DNA of 5,474 nt, taken from NCBI GenBank assembly GCA_016195505.1, contig JACPZN010000047.1:1-5474 (forward strand). Reading direction: 5' to 3'. The stretch is from Nitrospirota bacterium (GTDB taxonomy: Bacteria > Nitrospirota > Nitrospiria > Nitrospirales > Nitrospiraceae). The translations under genes were made by a program, and so were the position numbers. The number at the start of each line of letters is the position of its first letter. Position 1 is the stretch's first letter. The notes beneath the pieces were generated by a model that was not told the origin of the DNA, ran no database searches, and was given only the letters and a program-made list of their open reading frames with translations. This document shows positions 1 through 4,948 of this stretch, piece after piece.

Positions 1-34
1 ACCGAGGGCGAGTAAGAAATATCGCAACACGCTA

Positions 35-205
35 GCAGGATGGCGAAAAGGGCCACCAGCTTCGTTCTCGCCTCGCTCGAAGCCTCAACGTACCGAAAAG
101 CGTACGCCTCGATTTCTCGCTCGCTGCGGCCTTGCCTGGTGAAAGGCGCATCTTGGCGCGCCGGGGCGGGGCGGGTGAGAAGGACGGCCATTTTGACCAT
201 CCCGC
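35..205. repeat. 171-bp intergenic element with imperfect terminal inverted repeats
   Basis: The left arm 35-54 (GCAGGATGGCGAAAAGGGCC) and the reverse complement of the right arm 186-205 (GCGGGATGGTCAAAATGGCC) agree at 16 of 20 positions. The interior holds a small hairpin, CGTAC (89-93) and GTACG (102-106) around an 8-nt loop, and a very GC-rich stretch at about 155-177. It lies directly behind the last gene of the operon and contains no convincing gene. A frame open on the minus strand from 200 to the left edge (about 66 codons) has no ribosome-binding site and is best read as accidental translation of the repeat. The form is that of a MITE-like or REP-like palindromic element. From memory, elements with near-identical ends and interior recur between genes in Nitrospira genomes. 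Multiplicity cannot be tested in one window. No clear target-site duplication is visible. Confidence 0.6.
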
Positions 206-231
206 AAAAAGGTTGAGGATCAATCTTCCTC
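206..231 (-). terminator. candidate intrinsic terminator after the CDP-alcohol phosphatidyltransferase gene
   Basis: Read on the minus strand, 14 nt after the stop codon of the last operon gene there is a 5-bp stem, GAGGA (231-227) with TCCTC (219-215), around a 7-nt loop. AACC and then five T residues (210-206) follow. The stem is short, so termination may be weak or may be helped by the inverted-repeat element that starts at the next base. Confidence 0.4.
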
Positions 232-244
232 CCATTGTTATATT

Positions 245-1681
245 TTACGGCCGAGGAGACGACACAGCGGATGGACGAATGACCCACAACATGATGCCCG
301 CAAAAGCCAGGGAGCCAGCCGCCGCAAACCAGAGAAACCAATCGAGCTTGCCGAACAGAGTAAACAGCAGCAGCGCCACTGAGAAATCGCGGCTCGCGAT
401 GTTTTTCAACATGAAATCGGACCATGCGGCATTCGCCGGCGTTCTCCACCCGCTCACGGATTTAATTTTTTGCGCTTTCTCCACCAGCAGGAAGGAGAGT
501 CCGTTGCCGAGCACCGCGGCTGCACCGAGCGCGAGCATCATCCAGGCATGTGGCTGTCCCACGTGCGTCGTATACAGCCCGGCGGCGATGCCTGCGAAGA
601 TCGCCATATGCACGATATTATCCATGGCGATATCAAGCCATGCACCGAACGGCGATTCCGTAAACGTCAGGCGCGCCACTTCGCCGTCGCAACAGTCGAT
701 GACGGCTGCCAGCTGGAACAGCAGGGCCGCGAATACGCCTGCCGCGTAGGTCCCCATTCCGAATCCCGCAGCCGACACCAAGCCGACCAGCGTGGCCAAG
801 ATCGTAATGGAGTTGGGCGAGAGCCCGACGAGAAGGAACAGGCGTGTGAACCAACGGGAAAGCCTACGATTGAAGTACCGATCGACGAAGCCCTCGGATT
901 CCCCTTTCAGCGAACTGAAGAGCTTCTTTTCGGCCATCTGCGCATCAGCCGGCGTCCTCACGTCCTGATACCAGCTGCCGCGTTTCTCCTCGGTCGCCAC
1001 GACTCGTACACGACCATCGACCGCCGCTCGTTCAAGCCACTGACGGATCGGGACCCGGCCGTTTTGGGTCGGAATCTGACTGGCGGCGCTCATGAGGCCG
1101 GCCGGCAAAACCACCAGCTCTGCGGCGCGCGGCGCCGAATCGTCGAAGTGGACCGGAGCGAAGGCCGTCAAGCGATTGGAGCGGACCTTCAACCGAACAC
1201 TGCGTAGCGTCGATCCTGCTGAAGGTCCCTGCACCGTCTGCGCCACGACGATGGCCTCGCCGTCCTGCACGTCATGCCGCAGCTGTTCGATCAATCCCCG
1301 CGAGAACACACTGCTCACGCTCGCGACAAGCGCAAAGCCGCGCACTTCAGCCGCCAGAGATTCCCATGTGCGCGGGTCGTCAAGGGGGAATTCCCGAATG
1401 GGCATCCACCGAACGGGGATTGTCACGCGCGGCCCATTCCCCAACGCCTGCTTGAGCTGCTCTTCCTCTGGACCGACCAGCACGATCAATTGACGAATAC
1501 CCCCTCGCTGCAAGGTCAGCACCGCTCTCTGGAACAGACCGATTCCCACGACACTTGTCAGTGGACCTACGTCGCCGACGTGGAGCCCGATTGGTCCGCT
1601 GAACAAGCTGGCCGAAGGCAGCAAGATAGCCGTAGCGAGTCCCTGGATCTCCGCCCGCCTCTGAATGACGCTCTCACTCAT
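245..1681 (-). CDS. CDP-alcohol phosphatidyltransferase with N-terminal degenerate nucleotidyltransferase-like domain
   Basis: A 478-residue integral membrane enzyme. Residues about 265-470 form a CDP-alcohol phosphatidyltransferase domain with the full family signature: D329, D332-G333, A336-R337, then G346, D350 and D354 at canonical spacing, and about six hydrophobic segments (roughly 280-307, 311-330, 355-371, 379-400, 432-447, 449-468). These enzymes displace CMP from a CDP- or CMP-activated alcohol at the membrane. Residues about 15-250 have the layout of a sugar-phosphate-type nucleotidyltransferase (compare the inositol-phosphate cytidylyltransferase/DIPP-synthase fusions), but the glycine-rich GxGxRL loop, the following lysine and the metal-binding aspartate are not recognisable, so this half is probably catalytically dead. 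As last gene of a 2-AEP operon next to a PntC-like enzyme, it most likely transfers the aminoethylphosphonate head group from CMP-AEP to diacylglycerol or a similar lipid. The acceptor is inference. The ATG is supported by AGAGG at 1690-1694, 8 nt upstream. Confidence 0.85.
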   Translation of the reverse strand: MSESVIQRRAEIQGLATAILLPSASLFSGPIGLHVGDVGPLTSVVGIGLFQRAVLTLQRGGIRQLIVLVGPEEEQLKQALGNGPRVTIPVRWMPIREFPLDDPRTWESLAAEVRGFALVASVSSVFSRGLIEQLRHDVQDGEAIVVAQTVQGPSAGSTLRSVRLKVRSNRLTAFAPVHFDDSAPRAAELVVLPAGLMSAASQIPTQNGRVPIRQWLERAAVDGRVRVVATEEKRGSWYQDVRTPADAQMAEKKLFSSLKGESEGFVDRYFNRRLSRWFTRLFLLVGLSPNSITILATLVGLVSAAGFGMGTYAAGVFAALLFQLAAVIDCCDGEVARLTFTESPFGAWLDIAMDNIVHMAIFAGIAAGLYTTHVGQPHAWMMLALGAAAVLGNGLSFLLVEKAQKIKSVSGWRTPANAAWSDFMLKNIASRDFSVALLLFTLFGKLDWFLWFAAAGSLAFAGIMLWVIRPSAVSSPRP

Positions 1682-1689
1682 CGTTGAAA

Positions 1690-1694
1690 CCTCT
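1690..1694 (-). promoter_or_regulatory. ribosome-binding site of the CDP-alcohol phosphatidyltransferase gene
   Basis: AGAGG on the minus strand, 8 nt ahead of the ATG at 1681. It fixes the start and shows that this gene has its own translation signal although it follows a 110-bp spacer in the operon. Confidence 0.6.
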
Positions 1695-1778
1695 GACTCG
1701 TCGTTTGCATCTCGTGTTTCGTGCCCGCGAGATACGCTTCACGATTGACGAGCGACTGCCCCTTGCGCATCGTGTATC
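1695..1778 (-). repeat. degenerate 7-bp repeat tract filling the pntC-to-phosphatidyltransferase spacer
   Basis: Read on the minus strand, the spacer divides into twelve 7-bp units from 1778 down to 1695. Neighbouring units resemble each other: GAT at the start of the first two, CGT at the start of units 5, 6 and 7, and ACG at the start of units 9, 10 and 12. The similarity is partial, so this is an old or degenerate heptamer array. No promoter or terminator is evident in it. Its 16-mer at 1756-1771 matches 13 of 16 positions of 4229-4244 in the other heptamer spacer. Confidence 0.4.
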
Positions 1779-1791
1779 AAGGATGACTTTC

Positions 1792-2511
1792 TCACAATTT
1801 TGGCAAAACTTCCAACTCAGCTTTCTTTACGTCCTCGACAAAATCTATCTCCGTCCACGGGAGACCGCCGATCTTTTCGTGGCCGACCCGCACGTCCCGG
1901 AAATACTCCAGCAACGCATCTTCATACTCCATGCTCCACGCTTCTTTCTCGATGCAGGACCGGAGAGATGAAACGATGTGCGGCGCGTCTGCATGCTTCA
2001 CCTTCAAAAAACCGACGCCTTCGCCCGCGTAGTCGTAATGGTCAGGCATCTTCTTCGTCAGCGCGATGACGCGGCCGCCCTCGACGACCACCATGCATTC
2101 CTCGCCGCTTTGCTTGACCGTTTCATCCATCAGCAATGCATTCTCATAGGGCGAGGCGACGAGGCGCCGCAAGATTTCCCGATGAAACAGCACATCGGCG
2201 TCCATGACGATGACGTCGTCATCCAACGCGGTCCGCGCTATCCACAAGGAGGAAATGCTGCCGCGATGAAATTGCTCGTTGACCAGAAATTTTACCGCTA
2301 CACCGTACGACTCGCGCTCGACCTCCGCGCGGATCATCTCCTGCTTGTAGCCGACGACGATGTCGGCTCGCCTGATCCCGACACTGGCCAGCGTCGCCAA
2401 GTAGCGGTGCAGCAGCGACTGGCCGCCGATCTCGATGAGACACTTGGGTCGATGTTGCGTGACTTGCCAAAGACGCTTGCCGACTCCCGCTGCGAGTATG
2501 ATCGCCTTCAT
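1792..2511 (-). CDS. pntC: PntC-like CTP:2-aminoethylphosphonate cytidylyltransferase
   Basis: A 239-residue soluble nucleotidyltransferase of the NTP_transferase fold. The nucleotide-binding loop L-A-A-G-V-G-K-R-L is at 6-14, the P-K pair with K23 follows, the metal-binding M-D-A-D-V is at 103-107 (D104, D106), and the acidic C-terminal motif around E221 and D223 (W-T-E-I-D-F) supplies the usual second metal ligands. The family activates small phosphate or phosphonate alcohols and amines with CTP (phosphocholine, 2-AEP). In Treponema denticola PntC the cytidylyltransferase is fused to a 2-AEP transaminase. Here the two are separate genes whose stop and start overlap as ATGA (2508-2511), which suggests translational coupling and supports 2-AEP as substrate. 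No Shine-Dalgarno sequence precedes the ATG. A phosphocholine or sugar-phosphate cytidylyltransferase is the main alternative and is less likely from context. Confidence 0.8.
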   Translation of the reverse strand: MKAIILAAGVGKRLWQVTQHRPKCLIEIGGQSLLHRYLATLASVGIRRADIVVGYKQEMIRAEVERESYGVAVKFLVNEQFHRGSISSLWIARTALDDDVIVMDADVLFHREILRRLVASPYENALLMDETVKQSGEECMVVVEGGRVIALTKKMPDHYDYAGEGVGFLKVKHADAPHIVSSLRSCIEKEAWSMEYEDALLEYFRDVRVGHEKIGGLPWTEIDFVEDVKKAELEVLPKL

Positions 2512-3496
2512 GTGGGCTTACAGGCCTGTTCGAAAGCGTCGAGAAATCCGGTGAACTGCGCCTCGGTCAACGCACCCATGTTGGCGACGCGGAAAATCTT
2601 GCTCTCCAGATTACCCTGCCCGGCATAGATCACGTAGCCCTTTGCCTTGAGCCGGTCGTGCAACTGCTGATAGCTCACGCCCTCCGGAAGATGGAACGCT
2701 GTGATCGTGTTCGATTGCCGATCGGGCGGCAACAGCGTCCTCACGCCCAATTTCGCCAGCCGCTCGCGAATGAGCGTCGCCGCCTTCTTGTAACGCTGGA
2801 TCCGGTTGGCCACGCCTTCCTCGAGGAGCTCACTCAACGCTTCGTCGAAGGCATAGTACACCTGGACGGCGGGCGTGAACGGAATCGTGCCCCGACCTTC
2901 GTTGTCGATATAGTGTGTGAGATGGAGATACCAGGACCGCTTGGGATAGGCACGCATCTTCTCGACGAATCCCTTCCGCACGAGCACGAACGAGACGCCG
3001 GGGAAGCCCTGGATACATTTCCCAGCCGTGCCCGCCACCATATAGATGTGGGACTTCGAGATATCGATCGTTTCGCCCCCCAGCGCGCTGACCGCATCGA
3101 GCACGAAGACGCGATTTTGGTTGTCGACGACCGCGGCGATGTCCTTGACCGGATTGAGTAGGCCCGTCGTCGTCTCGTGATGGACCATGCCGACGACGTG
3201 CACTTCCTGATGCTGCCGCAAAGCGAGGAGCAATTTTTCGGGATCGGGCCGAGCGGTCCATTCATACTTCAACTCGTTCACACCCAGACGATGGAGCCCG
3301 ATTATCTGAGACATCCGCTCGCCATACACGCCGTTGTTCAGGATGAGCATGCGCCTGCCGTGAGGCAGCGACGAAAACAACGCGGCTTCGACGGCGGCTG
3401 TTCCTGACCCCGTGATGACCACGGCCACGTACTCCGATTCCGCCCCAGGAACGAACGCCTTGAGCAGCTTAGCCTGCCAGGATTTAAAAGAATCAC
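2508..3496 (-). CDS. phnW: 2-aminoethylphosphonate--pyruvate transaminase, 5' end apparently broken by a frameshifting deletion
   Basis: A fold-type I PLP aminotransferase that interconverts phosphonoacetaldehyde plus alanine with 2-AEP plus pyruvate; in this operon it would run towards 2-AEP. The frame from about 3476 to 2508 is clean and family-like: G-S-G-T-A-A-V-E, then H-E-T-T-T-G, the PLP aspartate (codon 3096-3098) in L-D-A-V-S-A-L-G-G, the Schiff-base lysine (codon 3018-3020) in G-K-C-I-Q-G-F-P-G, and near the end F-R-V-A-N-M-G with the carboxylate-binding arginine. The normal start, M-I-L-L-N-P-G, begins at GTG 3496 behind GGGGAG (3502-3507), but in another frame. At about 3474-3480 the sequence passes directly into Q-A-K-L-L-K-A-F, so roughly 30 residues are lost with a frame change. 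The downstream frame extends upstream to a GTG at 3594-3596, which would give 362 residues, but that leader is basic and unlike the family. Product is sure; function as written is doubtful. Confidence 0.8.
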
Positions 3497-3617
3497 TCGT
3501 TCTCCCCTTCCTCTTCTCCCTACGGGGGCGGAACGGACTTCCCTTTATTGCGCGCATCGAGCGAGCACATTCCGATCGTGCGCGCTCGGCGAGCACAAGG
3601 GAGGTTCGTCGCGCCCC
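3497..3617 (-). other. 121-bp spacer between the decarboxylase beta gene and phnW, with repeats
   Basis: If phnW starts at 3496 this stretch is untranslated. It holds two related copies (3549-3569 and 3579-3597, 30 bp apart) that share TGTGCTCGC at one end and GCGCGCA at the other on the minus strand. The copy at 3579-3597 can form a 6-bp stem with a GCC loop. A 7-bp inverted pair, GGGGGCG at 3612-3618 (minus strand) and CGCCCCC at 3524-3530 (minus strand), encloses both copies. No U-tract follows, so this is not an obvious terminator; a role in processing or mRNA stability is possible but unproven. Confidence 0.35.
3502..3507 (-). promoter_or_regulatory. ribosome-binding site of the original phnW start
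   Basis: GGGGAG on the minus strand, 5 nt ahead of the GTG at 3496. It decides in favour of 3496 as the ancestral start, because the reading frame begun there spells the conserved I-L-L-N-P-G of PhnW. The alternative GTG at 3596 has no comparable site. Confidence 0.6.
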
Positions 3618-4199
3618 CTATTTTTCAATCGCCTTCATGAATCGTCTCGTAATCTCCGGTGGATCGTGCAGGACGCGGCCGGCATCCTCGACAAACTCGT
3701 TGACTTTTATGAGCAACATGCTGGGGCCGTCCTTTTTCAGCATGTCCTTGAACTCGTAGACGAGATCGTCGCGATCGAGCACACGTTCGACGTTCACATA
3801 GCCCGCGGCTTTCGCGACCTTCTCCAAAGGCACGACATTGGAGATCGTCGGCTGGTTCCCGGTGGTCCCGTACACTTCGTTGTCGAACACCACGTGAATA
3901 AAATTCTTGGGCTTCAACGCTCCGACGGTAGCGAGTGTTCCCATCCCCATCAGCACGTTGCCGTCGCCGTCAAATGTGATGACCTGTTTGTTCGGCTTCG
4001 CGAGCGCTACGCCGAGCGCGATGGCCGGCGCATTTCCCATCGACCCGATCATGTAGAAATGCGTGGGGCGATCGGCGATCTTATGCGCCTCACGCGAGGG
4101 AAACCCATTACAGATGACGACCGGCTGATCGGTCAGCAACTCGAGCAACGCCGCGATGGCCTGCGCCCGGCTGATCAATGTCCCCTGTTCCGGTCTCAT
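3618..4199 (-). CDS. phosphonopyruvate decarboxylase, beta (C-terminal, thiamine diphosphate-binding) subunit
   Basis: A 193-residue protein matching the C-terminal TPP domain of phosphonopyruvate/sulfopyruvate decarboxylases. The TPP-Mg motif begins G-D-G-N at 78-81 and ends at N107 (V-F-D-N), the usual distance. N-G-F-P-S-R-E at 31-37 corresponds to the conserved serine-arginine-glutamate stretch near the N terminus of this domain, and G-S-M-G at 52-55 also fits. With the alpha subunit it would decarboxylate phosphonopyruvate to phosphonoacetaldehyde, the step that makes the thermodynamically unfavourable PEP mutase reaction proceed. Phosphonopyruvate decarboxylases are commonly one chain of about 380 residues; here two genes give 165 + 193 residues, the arrangement known for ComD/ComE sulfopyruvate decarboxylase. 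The neighbouring phnW and pntC favour phosphonopyruvate. The ATG at 4199 has AAGG only 2 nt upstream, and a stronger AGAGAGG 13 nt upstream. Confidence 0.82.
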   Translation of the reverse strand: MRPEQGTLISRAQAIAALLELLTDQPVVICNGFPSREAHKIADRPTHFYMIGSMGNAPAIALGVALAKPNKQVITFDGDGNVLMGMGTLATVGALKPKNFIHVVFDNEVYGTTGNQPTISNVVPLEKVAKAAGYVNVERVLDRDDLVYEFKDMLKKDGPSMLLIKVNEFVEDAGRVLHDPPEITRRFMKAIEK

Positions 4200-4225
4200 T
4201 ACCTTGTATTTGCCTCTCTCATGAT

Positions 4226-4281
4226 TCCCTACCCCTTGCCTATCACCTTTTACTCGTCACGCGTCACCCATCACACATCAC
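4226..4281 (-). repeat. eight-unit degenerate 7-bp tandem repeat between the decarboxylase subunit genes
   Basis: On the minus strand, 4281 down to 4226 reads as eight consecutive 7-bp units. Units 1-4 (4281-4254) all fit GTGAYGN without exception. Unit 6 (4246-4240) is GTGATAG, and units 5, 7 and 8 have drifted but keep a leading G and the 7-bp phase. The tract fills most of the 87-bp gap between the alpha stop and the beta start, ending 26 nt before the ATG. Since 7 is not a multiple of 3 and the frames contain stops, it is not coding. It recalls the heptanucleotide STRR families of cyanobacteria in form only. Confidence 0.6.
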
Positions 4282-4286
4282 GGTTT

Positions 4287-4784
4287 TCATGGGTGCAGCC
4301 CTTTCACCACACCCTTTGTAATAAAAAGTGCGACCGGAATCCGTTGTTTCATGAAGGTCTCCGCCACCCATTTGAAATCTTCCATCGCCGTCTTTTCGGT
4401 CAGGGTGCGATGGGGAATTTTCATCGTATCGAGGAACTGCGGCATGACTTCGCCCATCACCAGATGCTCCGGGGCATCTTTCCCCCCTTGGCCACGCCAC
4501 GAGACAATGAGGATACAGGGTTGCCGATAAATCATGTTCAGAGAAATCAGGGTATTGAGCGAAGTGCCCAGCCCGGAGTTCTGCATCAGGACGGCCGGGG
4601 TTTTTCCCGCCATGTAAGCCCCTGCGGCCATGCCTACGGCTTCATCTTCGCGGACAGCAGGGGTATACAACCGACGGGTCATCAGCTCCGCGATGATTCC
4701 GCCAAGAATCGAATCGGGCACGCCGGTGAAAAAGTTCACCCCAATGTCCTGCATCGACTGAACAAAGAAATCGCTTTCAATCAT
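4287..4784 (-). CDS. phosphonopyruvate decarboxylase, alpha (N-terminal, thiamine pyrimidine-binding) subunit
   Basis: A 165-residue protein equal to the N-terminal TPP domain of phosphonopyruvate/sulfopyruvate decarboxylases. F-F-T-G-V-P-D-S at 18-25 is the typical opening; R-E-D-E-A-V-G-M-A-A-G at 45-55 carries the glutamate that activates the cofactor (E46 by alignment to the family pattern); M-Q-N-S-G-L-G at 67-73 and W-R-G-Q-G-G-K-D-A-P-E-H at 96-107 are characteristic of this family. It is the first gene of the operon and is followed 87 bp later by its beta partner; both are needed for an active site formed at the subunit interface. Sulfopyruvate decarboxylase (coenzyme M or sulfoacetaldehyde pathways) is the nearest alternative, judged less likely because phnW and a pntC-like gene follow. 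The ATG at 4784 has only a weak purine-rich AAAGAA upstream. Confidence 0.82.
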   Translation of the reverse strand: MIESDFFVQSMQDIGVNFFTGVPDSILGGIIAELMTRRLYTPAVREDEAVGMAAGAYMAGKTPAVLMQNSGLGTSLNTLISLNMIYRQPCILIVSWRGQGGKDAPEHLVMGEVMPQFLDTMKIPHRTLTEKTAMEDFKWVAETFMKQRIPVALFITKGVVKGLHP

Positions 4785-4787
4785 ACG

Positions 4788-4805
4788 TCACGTTCTTTTT
4801 CGTGA
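4788..4805 (-). promoter_or_regulatory. small leader hairpin just before the first operon gene
   Basis: TCACG (4805-4801) and CGTGA (4792-4788) can pair around an 8-nt A-rich loop that contains the only Shine-Dalgarno-like purines (AAAGAA) of this gene. The stem ends 3 nt before the ATG, so folding could affect initiation. It is only 5 bp and may be chance. Confidence 0.2.
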
Positions 4806-4838
4806 AGTTGCTGACCAAACCGCCTAGAAAATCGGGGC

Positions 4839-4868
4839 ATTATAAGACACAGCCTTGCGGATTCTCAA
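4839..4868 (-). promoter_or_regulatory. sigma-70-type promoter of the phosphonate operon
   Basis: On the minus strand a perfect -10 box TATAAT (4844-4839) follows a -35 box TTGAGA (4868-4863, five of six consensus bases) after an 18-bp spacer. Transcription would start near 4832, leaving a leader of about 48 nt before the ATG at 4784. It is the only strong promoter-like pair seen ahead of the five genes, consistent with one transcript. Confidence 0.65.
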
Positions 4869-4914
4869 GAAACATCGACGGGTTGCGTTCACCTTTGCCG
4901 CATGGTAGCGTTTG

Positions 4915-4935
4915 CGAACTTCGTTCTTCGTTCGT
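4915..4935 (+). repeat. three-unit 7-bp repeat upstream of the divergent gene
   Basis: Plus-strand 4915-4935 splits into three 7-bp units, of which the first and second differ at two positions and the second and third at two. An exact double TTCGTTC occupies 4920-4926 and 4927-4933. It is 13 nt ahead of the start of the rightward gene and repeats the 7-bp period seen in the operon spacers. Confidence 0.4.
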
Positions 4936-4948
4936 CCGGATTGATGTC

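Noticed and set aside
1..200. Minus-strand frame open from ATG 200 to the left edge, a possible further operon gene
   Set aside because: It coincides with the inverted-repeat element, lacks a ribosome-binding site and follows a candidate terminator. A competing frame (32-235) over the same DNA is equally open, so openness is uninformative.
470..1207. Plus-strand open frame of 245 codons opposite the phosphatidyltransferase gene
   Set aside because: It lies wholly antisense to a gene with a complete catalytic signature, and its composition (many R, H, Q, C) is not protein-like.
3497..3596. N-terminal extension of phnW from GTG 3596
   Set aside because: The leader is basic and unlike the family, has no ribosome-binding site, and a different frame in the same DNA encodes the conserved PhnW start at 3496.
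4264..4500. Minus-strand frame overlapping the end of the alpha subunit and the heptamer tract
   Set aside because: It is an out-of-frame shadow of the alpha subunit with no motif; its ATG overlapping the alpha stop at 4290 opens only eight codons.
3666..4805. Long open frame of 379 codons on the plus strand opposite both decarboxylase genes
   Set aside because: The minus-strand frames carry clear TPP-enzyme motifs, while this frame has no recognisable domain and is histidine- and arginine-rich as expected for an antisense shadow in GC-rich DNA.
4883..4911. Plus-strand promoter for the secreted protein (TTGCGT and TAGCGT, 17-bp spacing)
   Set aside because: Both boxes match consensus at only about three of six positions, which is not better than chance in this region.
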